A stretch of DNA of 64,000 nt, from positions 744,001 to 808,000 of the forward strand of contig NZ_CP010836.1 in NCBI RefSeq assembly GCF_000935025.1, written 5' to 3'. Of this stretch, positions 11,336 through 19,955 are shown piece after piece; within the stretch, counting starts at the first letter, position 1, and the number at the start of each line of letters is the position of its first letter. Source of the DNA: Sphingomonas hengshuiensis. GTDB taxonomy: Bacteria > Pseudomonadota > Alphaproteobacteria > Sphingomonadales > Sphingomonadaceae. The notes beneath the pieces are model-generated. The model did no database searches. It was not told the DNA's origin and saw nothing but the letters and a program-made list of their open reading frames with translations. A program made the position numbers and the translations under genes.

Positions 11336-12517
11336 CTAGTCCGCCAGCGCTCGCCCCCGCCGCGACCACCCCGGCGCCGGCGCGCGGTGCAGCCGTGCCT
11401 CGGGGATCAGCCCGCGTATCTTGCGCGCGAAGCTGCGCAGGCAGACTTCGCTGTCGCCGATCGGGCCGACGGTATAGCTTTGCGAGGCCATGCCCTGCTG
11501 GACATTGGTGATCAGCCAGGTGTCCTCGGCATTGACCATCCGGTTGATCCGCCAATTGGCATAGCGCACCAGCTTCATCTCGCGCCGGTCGTCGGGCAGC
11601 GCGAACGCCATTTCCCGCAGCACGCAGCTTGTCGGGCCGGTTGGCAGCCATTGCATGAAGTCGATCTGGTCCGAATAAATGTCGAACGCCTGGTTGGGCC
11701 ACAGCTTGTAATAGAGCCACAGCTTCTGGTTCTCCGGCGGTAGGTGCGGCGCGTGCGGCAAATGGCGGCGGTAGAATTCCTCCCACAGATTGCCGGGCCG
11801 GTCGGTGAGGTACCCCGACATCTTGTCGACCCAGGGCTGCGCCTCGATCGCATAGCTTTTGCCGAACAGCCGGGTCAGCCCCGGATGCGCCACGGGGATG
11901 TGGAGCCCGTCCGAATAATTGTCGCCGACATTCTTCCAGTTGACCGCCCGATCGCGCAGCCGCACCGGGCTGATCGTGCGCATCTCCTCAAAGCGATAGG
12001 GCGCGATCTCGGCATCATAGGGCGCCATCATCGCCGCGACCGATGGCCCGCCATCGTCGCGCAGACGCACGAACACGAAGCCGCGCCAGACCTCGACATC
12101 GACCGGCGCGAGCCCGTGCTGCGCCGGATCGAGCGTGCTGTAGTCGGCGCGCATCGGCACGCCCGACAGCCGCCCGTCAGTCTCATAGGTCCAGGCGTGA
12201 TAGGGACAGACCAGCTTCTTCGCGCACCCCGCCGGCCCCTCGACCAGCCGCATCGCGCGGTGGCGACAGACATTGGTGAAGGCGCGCACCGCCCCGTCCT
12301 GCCCCCGGATCGCGAGGACGCTTTCGCCGATATAGTCGAGCGTGTGATAATCGCCGGGCGCCGGAATGTCGCTGACATGGCAGACGATCTGCCAGGACGG
12401 GCGGAACACGCGGTCGATCTCGACGCCCAGGAATTCGGGATCGGTATAGAGCCAGCCGGGCAGGCTGAGCCCGTCGTCGGGATCGGCCCGCTCTGCCTCT
12501 GCGAAACGATGCGCCAT
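11336..12517 (-). CDS. Rieske non-heme iron oxygenase, catalytic (alpha) subunit
   Basis: A 393-residue oxygenase that would hydroxylate or demethylate a small substrate using electrons from a separate reductase. The Rieske [2Fe-2S] ligands are C84, H86, C104 and H107 (CRH-x17-CPYH). The mononuclear iron site is visible at D203, H206 and H211 in NYSDGLHIPVAH, with a candidate carboxylate in NAEDTW later. The start at 12517 has AGGAG about seven bases upstream. No ferredoxin or reductase gene adjoins. The divergent regulator is BetI-like, and two relatives of this class (GbcA, CntA) act on quaternary amines, so a betaine- or carnitine-like substrate is my inference. TATAAT/ATTATA at 12547-12552 could serve as a -10 on either strand of the divergent region. 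Confidence 0.88.
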   Translation of the reverse strand: MAHRFAEAERADPDDGLSLPGWLYTDPEFLGVEIDRVFRPSWQIVCHVSDIPAPGDYHTLDYIGESVLAIRGQDGAVRAFTNVCRHRAMRLVEGPAGCAKKLVCPYHAWTYETDGRLSGVPMRADYSTLDPAQHGLAPVDVEVWRGFVFVRLRDDGGPSVAAMMAPYDAEIAPYRFEEMRTISPVRLRDRAVNWKNVGDNYSDGLHIPVAHPGLTRLFGKSYAIEAQPWVDKMSGYLTDRPGNLWEEFYRRHLPHAPHLPPENQKLWLYYKLWPNQAFDIYSDQIDFMQWLPTGPTSCVLREMAFALPDDRREMKLVRYANWRINRMVNAEDTWLITNVQQGMASQSYTVGPIGDSEVCLRSFARKIRGLIPEARLHRAPAPGWSRRGRALAD

Positions 12518-12597
12518 GCGCGGCTCCTGGAGTTGTTGCACGAGTGTATAATAGCAAGGGGTGTCGCGCAAGCGGTGCCGGTGTAGAACCCGACCGC

Positions 12598-13188
12598 ATG
12601 ACCCGCAGCTACACCCGTGCCGAACCCGACGCCCGCCGTGCCAGCCTGATCGCGGCGACGGCGGAGGTGCTGGGCGAGCGGGGGGCCTCCGGCGCCTCTG
12701 TCCGCACCATCTGTGCGCGCGCGGGGGTGTCGCCGGGGCTGCTGCGCCATTATTTCGAAGGCATCGACGCGCTGATCGCCGAGACGTATCGCGCGACGGG
12801 CGAGCGGGTGACGATCGCGCTGGCCGATGCCGTTGCCGGGGCGGGCACCGATCCGCGCGCGCGGCTGCTCGCCTATGTCTCGGCCAGTTTCCGCGACCCG
12901 ATCGCCGATCCGCGGCTGCTGGCGACGTGGATCGCCTTCTGGTCGCTGGCCAAGGCGAACCCGGACATGGCGGCGCTCCATGCGCAGGTTTATGGCGAAT
13001 ATCGCGCGGGGCTGGAGGCGCTGATGGCGGAGTGCGGGGTTCCGGCGGGCGAGGTCCGGCTGGCGGCGATCGCGCTTACTGCGCTGGTTGACGGGCTATG
13101 GCTGGAACTGTGCCTCGCGCCTGAGGCCGTGAGCGCGGAGGATGCCGCGACGATCGCGGAGCGCTGGATTGCAGTGCTGCTGGGGTAA
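12598..13188 (+). CDS. TetR-family regulator, BetI-like
   Basis: A 196-residue repressor-type regulator. The N-terminal HTH is RRASLIAATAEVLGERGASG followed by ICARAGVSPGLLRHYFEGID, the standard TetR recognition helix region. The C-terminal domain carries WIAFWSLAKANPDM and ALVDGLWLELCL, which resemble the choline-responsive repressor BetI (length ~195). The start was set at 12598 to match that family length, although the frame is open to 12544 and the ribosome site is weak. It is transcribed away from the Rieske oxygenase across about 80 bases and probably controls it. The effector is unknown; a quaternary amine is inferred from BetI similarity only. Confidence 0.85.
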   Translation: MTRSYTRAEPDARRASLIAATAEVLGERGASGASVRTICARAGVSPGLLRHYFEGIDALIAETYRATGERVTIALADAVAGAGTDPRARLLAYVSASFRDPIADPRLLATWIAFWSLAKANPDMAALHAQVYGEYRAGLEALMAECGVPAGEVRLAAIALTALVDGLWLELCLAPEAVSAEDAATIAERWIAVLLG

Positions 13189-13198
13189 CCCAATTCCT

Positions 13199-13344
13199 CC
13201 CCGGAACGGGGAGGGGGACCGCGCCCGCAGGGCGTGGTGGAGGGGTGCCGCGCAGACGGCGGGGTCGCTATCGGCTCGCGAGTCCCGCGCCTGCGGCGCG
13301 GCCCCTCCACCATGCTGCGCATGGTCCCCCTCCCCGTTCCGGGG
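13199..13344. repeat. Large imperfect palindrome between convergent genes
   Basis: Outer arms 13199-13220 and 13323-13344 are perfect 22-base complements rich in C/G runs. Inner arms around 13234-13250 and 13295-13312 (TGGTGGAGGGG / CCCCTCCACCA) also pair. The whole 146-base structure lies between the convergent tetR and peptidase genes, a position where it could act as a bidirectional transcription stop. It resembles dispersed intergenic palindromes of sphingomonad genomes. Confidence 0.75.
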
Positions 13345-13353
13345 CGGAATGGG

Positions 13354-14745
13354 CTATTTTGCCAGCGCGGTCAGCACCCTTTTGTAAAACACGATCGACG
13401 GCGCGATTTCGCCCAGCGACGTGCGTTCGTTCAGACCATGCGCGAAGCTGTCCGATGCCTTGGAGAATACCGGGCTGATGCCATAGCTCGGCACGCCCTT
13501 TGCCCGGAACCACATGCTGTCGGTCGCGCCCGAGGACATGACCGGCACCACCTGCACGCCCGGAAAGCGGGCATGGACCGCGCCCGTGACCGCCGCCATC
13601 AGATCGGGGCGCAGCGGCGATGCGTCGCTGGCGACGCTGCCGCTCTCCAGCGTCTCGATCTTCATCGCGGGATCGCCGACCACTTCGACCAGCTTTGCCG
13701 CGACGGCGGCGACCGGGGTGCCGGGGAAGATGCGGCAATTGATGTTCGCGGTCGCGCGCTGGGGCAGCGCGTTGAGCGCATGGCCGGCATTCACCATCGT
13801 CGCGACGCAGGTCGTGCCGGTCTGCCCCACCAGCCCCGGCTGTGCGCGCAGCGTGGTCCGCGCCGACGCATCCTCCGGGTTGGCGGCGAAGCGGCGCATC
13901 GCGTCGGCCAGCCTGGGGTCGGCTTCGGTGCTCGCGCTGGCGAGCAGGCTGGCGCGGGTGATCTCGTTGACTTGGCCCGGAAATTCATAGGCGCCGATCC
14001 GCTCCAGCGCGCGGGCGAGCTGGGTGATCGCATTGGTCTTGCGCGGCGCGCTCGAATGGCCGCCGGGATTGGTGAAGGTCAGCGCGAAATCGGCATAGGT
14101 CTTCTCCGCGCCCTGCACCCCGAACAGATGCGGCTTGCCCGCCTCGTCATAGTCGCCGCCGCCGCCATCGATGTTGAGCAGCAGCTCGGCATCGGGAAAC
14201 TGATCGGCGAGCGCCATCGTCGTCTTCATCGACGTCTCTTCATCGCCCGAGAACAGCAGCACGATGTCGCGCCCCGGCTTGAACCCTTCGCGCTTGAGCT
14301 GGAGCATGGTGGCTACCATCGTCGACAAATCATATTTCATGTCGCTGGCGCCGCGACCGAAGATATAGCCATTCTCGATGACCGGGGTGAACGGATCGCG
14401 CTCCCAATCGGCGGGCTTGGCCTCCACCACGTCCATATGGCCGGAGACGAGGATCGGCTTCTTCGCCTTGCCCGTGCCGCGATAGCGCGCGACCAGATAG
14501 GCGGTGTCGTCGACCGTCTCGACGCGCACATCCTCCGCCGCAAAGCCCCCCGCGACCAGCACGCCCTTCAGATAGGCGGCATAAGCGGGCGTCTGGTTGC
14601 CCGGCCCGGCAACGGTGCGAAAGGCGATGCCGCGCTTCAGCAGGTCGAGCGCCTCCGCCTCGGCCTGCGGATTGCCCTGCGCGAAGGCGGCATGGGGGGC
14701 GGCGGTCGCCAGCGCCAGAAGTGCAGCATATCCGAGCGCGCGCAT
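13354..14745 (-). CDS. Secreted M20-family metallopeptidase
   Basis: A 463-residue zinc peptidase or amidohydrolase of the M20/ArgE/carboxypeptidase G2 family. The start at 14745 follows GGGAGA and gives a clean signal peptide ending at AAFA|QG (about residue 23), so it acts in the periplasm or outside. Metal ligands are seen in SGHMDVVEAKP (H, D), GASDMKYD, FSGDEET (tandem acid with catalytic Glu), LLNIDGGGGD and the late SFAHGLNER histidine. FTNPGGHSSAPR is the dimerisation-domain histidine motif. M20 members cleave short peptides or N-acyl amino acids. It is divergent from the amidohydrolase at 14818 over 72 bases; both are secreted, which suggests joint dipeptide or amide processing. Confidence 0.9.
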   Translation of the reverse strand: MRALGYAALLALATAAPHAAFAQGNPQAEAEALDLLKRGIAFRTVAGPGNQTPAYAAYLKGVLVAGGFAAEDVRVETVDDTAYLVARYRGTGKAKKPILVSGHMDVVEAKPADWERDPFTPVIENGYIFGRGASDMKYDLSTMVATMLQLKREGFKPGRDIVLLFSGDEETSMKTTMALADQFPDAELLLNIDGGGGDYDEAGKPHLFGVQGAEKTYADFALTFTNPGGHSSAPRKTNAITQLARALERIGAYEFPGQVNEITRASLLASASTEADPRLADAMRRFAANPEDASARTTLRAQPGLVGQTGTTCVATMVNAGHALNALPQRATANINCRIFPGTPVAAVAAKLVEVVGDPAMKIETLESGSVASDASPLRPDLMAAVTGAVHARFPGVQVVPVMSSGATDSMWFRAKGVPSYGISPVFSKASDSFAHGLNERTSLGEIAPSIVFYKRVLTALAK

Positions 14746-14817
14746 CGGCTTGTCTCCCTGTTGAACGAGCGTAAAACTAGCCCGCATCGGCGGTGGGTCA
14801 ACGGGGGCGCGGGGGAT

Positions 14818-16095
14818 ATGCGGAATTTTGTGAAGCGCGTTGTGGTGGCGGCGTTGCTGCTGGTGCCGGGCGTCGCGGCGGCGCAGGTCCGCTATGTCCA
14901 TGCCGGGCATCTGGTCGACGTGGTGGCGGGCCGCGTGCTCGACGACCAGCTCGTGCGGATCGAGGGGGAGCGCATCGCATCGGTCGCGCCCTGGACGGGC
15001 GCGCCCGGCGACGGGCCGGTGACCGACTGGACCGCCTATACCGTGCTGCCCGGACTGATCGACATGCACACGCATCTGGCCGACTTCGCCGATTCCAACC
15101 CCGCGACGCCCCTTCTCCATTCGCAGGCCGAGACGGTGCTGAAGGGCGCCGACAATGCCCGCGCGACGCTGCGCGCCGGGTTCACCAGCGTCCATGACGT
15201 CGGCACCTATCGCGGCCTCAGCGACGTGGCGCTGCGCGATGCGATCGCGGCGGGATGGGTGCCGGGGCCGCGGATGAACGTGGTCGGCGCCTATATCACC
15301 GTTCCCGGCGGCGGCGGCGACGTCACCGGCTTTGCGCCCGATGTGACGATCCCCGCCGACATGCGGATGGGCGTGGTCCGCAGCCCCGAAGAGGCGCGCG
15401 AGCGGGTGCGGTATCTATTCCAGCACCGCGTCGACAGCATCAAGCTGCTCGCGACCGGCGCGGTGCTGGCGGTCGGCACCGAGCCCGGTCGGCTGGAGCT
15501 GTCCGAGCCCGAGATGCGCGCGGCGGTGGCGGAGGCGGCTGCCAATGGCGGCTATGCGACGGCCCACGCGCACGGCGCCGAGGGCATCAAGGCCGCGATC
15601 CGCTCCGGGGTTCGTTCGATCGAGCATGCCTCGCTGATCGATGCCGAGGGGATCGCGCTGGCCAAGGCGCGCGGCGTGTGGCTGGTCATGGACATCTATA
15701 ACGGCGACTATATCGATACCGAGGGGCGCAAGGCCGGCTGGCCCGCCGAATATCTGCGCAAGAATCTGGAGACCACGGTCGCCCAGCGCGAGGGGTTTCG
15801 CGCCGCGGTGAAAGCCGGGGTGAAGATCGCGTTCGGCACCGATGCCGGAGTGTATCCGCACGGGTTCAACGCCCGCCAGTTCGCGTACATGGTCCAATGG
15901 GGGATGACCCCGATGCAGGCGATCCAGTCGGCGACGACGGTCGCGGCGGAATTGCTGCGCTGGGACAAGGACGTCGGCGCCATCGCGCCGGGGCGCTATG
16001 CCGATATGGTCGCGGTGCCGGGCGATCCGCTGCGCGACATCCGCGTGCTGGAGCGCCCGGCGGCAGTGATGAAGGGCGGGGTGGTCGTCGACTGA
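14818..16095 (+). CDS. Secreted amidohydrolase-family protein
   Basis: A 425-residue metal-dependent hydrolase of the amidohydrolase superfamily (imidazolonepropionase/prolidase-like branch). It has a signal peptide ending near VAAA|QV at residue 21-23. The TIM-barrel ligands are LPGLIDMHTHLADF (HxH), the lysine in DSIKLLATGAVL (the position that is carboxylated in this branch), TAHAHGAEGIKAAI, RSIEHASLID and FGTDAGVYPHG (final Asp). Closest described activities in this group are periplasmic Xaa-Pro/Xaa-Arg dipeptidases; the exact substrate is not predictable. The start ATG at 14818 has GGGGGA just upstream. It faces the M20 peptidase gene divergently, and a repeat block follows its stop. Confidence 0.88.
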   Translation: MRNFVKRVVVAALLLVPGVAAAQVRYVHAGHLVDVVAGRVLDDQLVRIEGERIASVAPWTGAPGDGPVTDWTAYTVLPGLIDMHTHLADFADSNPATPLLHSQAETVLKGADNARATLRAGFTSVHDVGTYRGLSDVALRDAIAAGWVPGPRMNVVGAYITVPGGGGDVTGFAPDVTIPADMRMGVVRSPEEARERVRYLFQHRVDSIKLLATGAVLAVGTEPGRLELSEPEMRAAVAEAAANGGYATAHAHGAEGIKAAIRSGVRSIEHASLIDAEGIALAKARGVWLVMDIYNGDYIDTEGRKAGWPAEYLRKNLETTVAQREGFRAAVKAGVKIAFGTDAGVYPHGFNARQFAYMVQWGMTPMQAIQSATTVAAELLRWDKDVGAIAPGRYADMVAVPGDPLRDIRVLERPAAVMKGGVVVD

Positions 16096-16119
16096 CCCTG
16101 GCACTCCGGGGGCGGTGCG

Positions 16120-16319
16120 CCGCAGGCAGATTTTTCTCACACAAAGCCACGAAGGCACGAAGAGGAAGGGTGCAGGGGCGTTTCTTCCTTTGTGCCTTCG
16201 TGGCTTTGTGTGCGCTAAAACTTCAAGAATATTTCTCGCGCAAAGACGCAAAGGCGCAAAGAAAAGAAGTCAGGCCGCGCCGCCGGGCGTATTTCTTCTT
16301 TGCGCCTTTGCGCGAAAAA
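16120..16319. repeat. Two-hairpin intergenic repeat, copy 1
   Basis: A 200-base unit made of hairpin A (arms about 16136-16162 and 16186-16212, built on CACAAAGCCACGAAGGCACGAA) and hairpin B (arms about 16237-16263 and 16293-16314, built on GCGCAAAGACGCAAAGGCGCAA). The gene-free stretch 16096-16696 holds this unit, a partial arm near 16386-16411 (TTCGTGGCTTCGTGGTTTTGTGT) and a second unit. I see no credible protein in it. Confidence 0.8.
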
Positions 16320-16460
16320 ATCTTACTTTTATCCCAGGAATATCGACTGGGGCCGCACCGATCGCCGTACGGGCTGGTTTTTTAATTCGTGGCTTCGTGG
16401 TTTTGTGTACAAAATTCAAGCATACGATAAGTCCTCCCGCGCCATTGCTCACGCAACCAG

Positions 16461-16663
16461 CCGCAGGCAGATTATTCTCACACAAAGCCACGAAGGCACG
16501 AAGAAGAATTGTGCTGGGCGTTTCTTGCTTCGTGCCTTCGTGGCTTTGTGTGCGCTAAAACTTCCAGAATATTATCGCGCAAAGCCGCAAAGAGAAGGAC
16601 ATCAGGCTGCGCCGCCAGGCCCTCTTCCTTCTTTGCGGCTTTGCGTCTTTGCGCGAGAAACCT
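16461..16663. repeat. Two-hairpin intergenic repeat, copy 2
   Basis: Direct repeat of the unit at 16120-16319, in the same order: a leader CCGCAGGCAGATT.TTCTCACAC, hairpin A (about 16477-16503 with 16526-16552), TGCGCTAAAACTTC.AGAATATT, then hairpin B (about 16576-16594 with 16629-16657). Arms have co-varying changes relative to copy 1 (for example AAAGCCGCAAAG pairing with CTTTGCGGCTTT), which preserve the stem. Confidence 0.8.
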
Positions 16664-16696
16664 TCTTTCTTTTTCCCCGGATGGCGCGGGTATAGC

Positions 16697-17170
16697 TCAC
16701 GCCACCAGCGACACGGCCACGGCCCCCAGCACCGCCGCCGCCGCATTGGGATCCAGCCGGACCTGCAACCCGCGTTGCCCGCCGTTGAGATAGACCAGCG
16801 CCTCGGCAAGCGCCGTCGCCTCGATCACCGTCGGCACGCGGCGGCGCTGCCCGAAGGGGCTGATCCCGCCGACGCGGTATCCGGTCATCCGCTCGGCATC
16901 GGCGGGCTTCATCATCGCCGCCGCCTTGCCCCCGAACGCCGCCGCGAGCTTCTTCATCGCGACTTCGCGGTCGGAGGGCAGGATGGCGCAGACCGGCTTG
17001 CCGTCGACCAGCGCCATCAGCGTCTTGAGCACGCGCTGCGGCGCCTCGCCCAGTGCCTCCGCCGCCTGCAACCCGACGCGCTCGGCGCCGGGATCATAGC
17101 CGTAGCGGTGCAGCGTGAAGGCCACTCCGGCGGCGTCGAGCGCCTTGGTCGCGGGGGTGGTGGCTGCCAT
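16697..17170 (-). CDS. ybaK: YbaK/EbsC-family Cys-tRNA(Pro) deacylase
   Basis: A 157-residue stand-alone trans-editing enzyme that hydrolyses cysteinyl-tRNA(Pro) formed in error by prolyl-tRNA synthetase. It matches the YbaK fold throughout: N-terminal TPATKALDAAGVAFTLHRY, VLKTLMALVDGKPVCAILPSDREVAMKKLAAAFGGKAA with the conserved lysine, and YRVGGISPFGQRRRVPTVIEATAL, the GGxSPxG substrate loop. The length is the usual 155-160. The start is ATG at 17170. It stands alone on this strand, between the hairpin repeat block and the OB-fold secreted protein. Confidence 0.93.
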   Translation of the reverse strand: MAATTPATKALDAAGVAFTLHRYGYDPGAERVGLQAAEALGEAPQRVLKTLMALVDGKPVCAILPSDREVAMKKLAAAFGGKAAAMMKPADAERMTGYRVGGISPFGQRRRVPTVIEATALAEALVYLNGGQRGLQVRLDPNAAAAVLGAVAVSLVA

Positions 17171-17269
17171 GGCCCGGCTATAGCGAGCGAGCGGGAGCGG
17201 GTGAAGCCAGCCCCTACGCATCTGGCCCGGCTCCCGTCGGGAAGCCGGGCCAGGGAGATTATTGCGCGT

Positions 17270-17848
17270 TCAGCGTCGGGGGCGCCGCAACCGCAACGGG
17301 CGCCGCGACGGGAGGGGCGGGGCGCCCGGCGCGGTGCCCGGCTGCGGCGCGGCAACCCCGCAGCCCGCGGGCGCGGGCGGCGGCGCGGGCTCAGGCCGAT
17401 CACGCGGGCCTCCCGGCGGTGGCGGCGGGCCGTCGGGGCGAGGCCCGCCTGCCGGACCCATCACGCTGACCTTGCCATCCGGGCCGACCAGATAGGCGGC
17501 GTGCAACTGGCCCTCCTCGAAACGCCCCTGCACGGTGACGGTCTGGCCCACGACCGGGCTCGCCCCGGTTTCGCGACCGGCGTCGATCATCGTGCGTCCG
17601 GTCTGGTCCTGGAGCACGAAGCGGTCGCCATAGACTTCCGCAATCCGGCCCTTCACGGTCACGATGCCGCTGCTCGCCGCCAATTTGGCGATCGGGGTGT
17701 TCACCATCGGCGCCATCTGAACCGAGGGCCGCGTCAGCGACACCGCGCCTGCGCCGCCCGCGGCGCCCAGCGCCAGCAACACCGCCGCGCCGATGCCCAG
17801 TCCGCTGCGCCGTCCAAGCTGCGGCAACCTGTCCTTGAAACCCGTCAT
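17270..17848 (-). CDS. Membrane-anchored OB-fold protein with proline-rich tail
   Basis: A 192-residue protein with three parts. Residues 15-38 form a hydrophobic anchor or uncleaved signal (GIGAAVLLALGAAGGAGAVS). Residues ~60-130 form a small beta barrel of the DUF5666/BOF type (GIVTVKGRIAEVYGDRFVLQD, VGQTVTVQGRFEEGQLHAAYL), a fold often used for ligand binding in the periplasm. The tail from ~133 is proline/glycine/arginine-rich and low complexity. It is divergent from the response regulator at 17959 with a 110-base gap, so it is a plausible target of that two-component system, as small periplasmic proteins beside such pairs often are. Function is not known. Confidence 0.7.
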   Translation of the reverse strand: MTGFKDRLPQLGRRSGLGIGAAVLLALGAAGGAGAVSLTRPSVQMAPMVNTPIAKLAASSGIVTVKGRIAEVYGDRFVLQDQTGRTMIDAGRETGASPVVGQTVTVQGRFEEGQLHAAYLVGPDGKVSVMGPAGGPRPDGPPPPPGGPRDRPEPAPPPAPAGCGVAAPQPGTAPGAPPLPSRRPLRLRRPRR

Positions 17849-17958
17849 CGTCTTTCTCCTTCACATGTCGATGAAGAAGCTTCTACGCAGGCAGTGCCCA
17901 CACCCCGCTGAACCCGCGCGTTCAGTTTCGGTTTAAGCAGCGGAGCTAGTCAGCCGGC

Positions 17959-18624
17959 ATGCGCATTCTGCTCGTAGAGGACGATCCCGACCTGGGGCCC
18001 GCGATCGCCCAGGCGCTTCGGCAGGAAAATTGCGCGGTCGATCTGGTCGCGAACGGAATCGACGCCGCGCATCTCGGCGATACCGAACATTATGACGCGG
18101 TCGTGCTGGACCTCGGTTTGCCCGGCAAGGACGGCGTGACGGTGCTGCGCGACTGGCGCGCGGCGGGGCGCAGCGTGCCCGTGCTGATCCTGACCGCACG
18201 CGATGCCTGGTCGGACAAGGTGGCGGGGTTCAAGGCGGGCGCCGACGATTTCCTGACCAAGCCGTTTCGGATCGAGGAACTGACGATGCGGCTCCGCGCG
18301 CTGGTGCGGCGTTCGGCGGGGCACGCCGCGACGCGGATCGAAAGCGGCCCGCTCGCTTTCGAATCGCAGACCGGGCAGTTCGAACTCGACGGCCTGCCGC
18401 TGCGGCTGACGGCGCTCGAATGGCGCGTGCTGTCGGCGCTGATGCTGTCGAAGGGCGCGGTCATCGAGCGTCTCGCGCTGCTCGAGCGCGTCTATGAAGG
18501 CGATGCTGATGTCGATTCGAACAGCCTCGAGGTCATTGTCGGGCGGCTGCGCAAGAAGATCGGCGCCGACCGGATCGAAACGGTTCGCGGGCGCGGCTAT
18601 ATGCTGAGGGACGGCACGGCATGA
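17959..18624 (+). CDS. OmpR-family response regulator
   Basis: A 221-residue two-domain transcription regulator. The receiver domain has the acidic pair in LLVEDDPDL, the phosphorylation site D51 in VVLDLGLPG, the LTA threonine and the TKPF lysine near residue 100. The C-terminal winged helix has the LRLTALEWRVLSALM and GRLRKKIGADRIETVRGRGYML signatures of the OmpR/PhoB class. Sequence style is closest to QseB/PmrA/TctD. It overlaps the histidine kinase gene by four bases (ATGA), so the two form a standard pair. The divergent OB-fold protein gene is the nearest candidate target. Confidence 0.95.
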   Translation: MRILLVEDDPDLGPAIAQALRQENCAVDLVANGIDAAHLGDTEHYDAVVLDLGLPGKDGVTVLRDWRAAGRSVPVLILTARDAWSDKVAGFKAGADDFLTKPFRIEELTMRLRALVRRSAGHAATRIESGPLAFESQTGQFELDGLPLRLTALEWRVLSALMLSKGAVIERLALLERVYEGDADVDSNSLEVIVGRLRKKIGADRIETVRGRGYMLRDGTA

Positions 18625-19955
18625 GGCTGGTCCCGCACTCGATCCAGGGGCGCATGCTGCTGTTGTCGGCAGTCGCGACGGCGATCGCGCTGGCCCTGGC
18701 GGGGGCGCTGATCGCGGGCGTGCTGGCGCGGTTCGTCACCCAGGGGATCGACCGGCGGCTGGATGCCGAACTGGCGCTGATCGCGAGCGCGGTCGGCAAT
18801 GACGGGTCGATCGATCGCCCCCGCTTGGCTCGGCTGCAAGGCGCATTGGAGGCGGGGCCGGGCTGGCGATGGCGCATCGAGACGCCCTTGGCCGGTTTCG
18901 GGTCGGACGACATGCCGGTCGCCGACATCGCGCCGCCGCGGCCCCGGCGGGAGCACGATGCGGGCGCCGAACCGGTGCGGCCGATCGACGGGCGCGATGC
19001 CAGGGGAGAGCGGGTGCATGCGCGCCAGCTCCGCATCCAGACCAGCGCGGGCGTGGTGCTGTTGACCGCCGCGGCCCCGCGCGACGTGATCGAACGACCG
19101 GTGCGCGATACGCTGTTGCCGCTCCTGCTGACGCTGGCGGCGCTGGGGCTGGTGCTCGGGGCGGCGGCGTGGCTCCAGATCCGGCTGGGGCTGCGGCCCG
19201 TGCGGCGCCTGCGCGATGCGGTGGTCGCGATCCGGGCGGGCGGCGCGCATAGCATCGGCGGCGCCCAGCCGAGCGAGCTGCGCCCGCTTGCCGACGAACT
19301 GAACGCGCTGGTTCGCGACAACGAAGCCGCGCTCGCCGCCGCGCGGGGCTCGGCGGCCAATCTGGCGCATGCGCTGAAGACGCCGGTCGCGACACTGGCG
19401 CTGGCGCTCCGCGGCGATCCGCGTGAACAGCAGGTCGAGCGGATCGACCGGACGATCCGCCATCATCTCGCCCGCGCACGAATGGCGGCGGCATCGACTC
19501 GCGCGGCGACCCCGCTGGACGCTGCGGTGCGCGCGTTGCTGGAGGTGATCGCGCGCCTCCACGCGGATCGCCGGATCGCGATAGCGGTCGACGTCACCCC
19601 CCATCTGATGGTCGCGATCGACCCGGCGGATTTCGACGAACTGCTCGGAAACCTCCTCGACAACGCCATGCGCCATGCCCGTTCGCGCGTTGCAGTCCGC
19701 GCGCGGGCCGAAGGCAGGGTTGCGCGCATCACGATAGCCGATGACGGCCCGGGCATCCCCACCGAGGATCGCGCGCGCGCCACCCAGGCCGGGGTGCGGC
19801 TGGACGAGCGCAGCGACGGTCACGGCTTCGGCCTCGCCATCGCGCGCGAACTCGCGACGCTCCATGGCGGTGCGCTTACGCTTGACGAAGCGGCAGGCGG
19901 CGGACTGGCGGCATCGGTGACGGTTCCGCTTTCGAGGGGTGGCGAAGGCGCCTGA
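18621..19955 (+). CDS. Sensor histidine kinase
   Basis: A 444-residue inner-membrane kinase. One membrane helix lies at residues ~12-36 and a second at ~164-186, framing a periplasmic sensor segment of ~125 residues that is rich in Pro, Arg and Asp (PPRPRREHDAGAEPV). The dimerisation/phosphoacceptor box is AANLAHALKTPVATLAL with H250. The ATPase domain has the N box NLLDNAMRHA, G1 DDGPGIP and G2 GHGFGLAIARELA. The HALKTP sequence is the variant H-box typical of PhoQ/QseC-like kinases. The ligand is unknown, although acidic clusters in the sensor would fit a divalent cation. Confidence 0.93.
   Translation: MRLVPHSIQGRMLLLSAVATAIALALAGALIAGVLARFVTQGIDRRLDAELALIASAVGNDGSIDRPRLARLQGALEAGPGWRWRIETPLAGFGSDDMPVADIAPPRPRREHDAGAEPVRPIDGRDARGERVHARQLRIQTSAGVVLLTAAAPRDVIERPVRDTLLPLLLTLAALGLVLGAAAWLQIRLGLRPVRRLRDAVVAIRAGGAHSIGGAQPSELRPLADELNALVRDNEAALAAARGSAANLAHALKTPVATLALALRGDPREQQVERIDRTIRHHLARARMAAASTRAATPLDAAVRALLEVIARLHADRRIAIAVDVTPHLMVAIDPADFDELLGNLLDNAMRHARSRVAVRARAEGRVARITIADDGPGIPTEDRARATQAGVRLDERSDGHGFGLAIARELATLHGGALTLDEAAGGGLAASVTVPLSRGGEGA

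Noticed and set aside
16096..16696. Small frames (CENNLPAA, LCARNL types) and a CRISPR-like look in the repeat block
   Set aside because: The frames are translations of the hairpin arms, and the repeats are paired inverted arms without regular spacers or cas genes.
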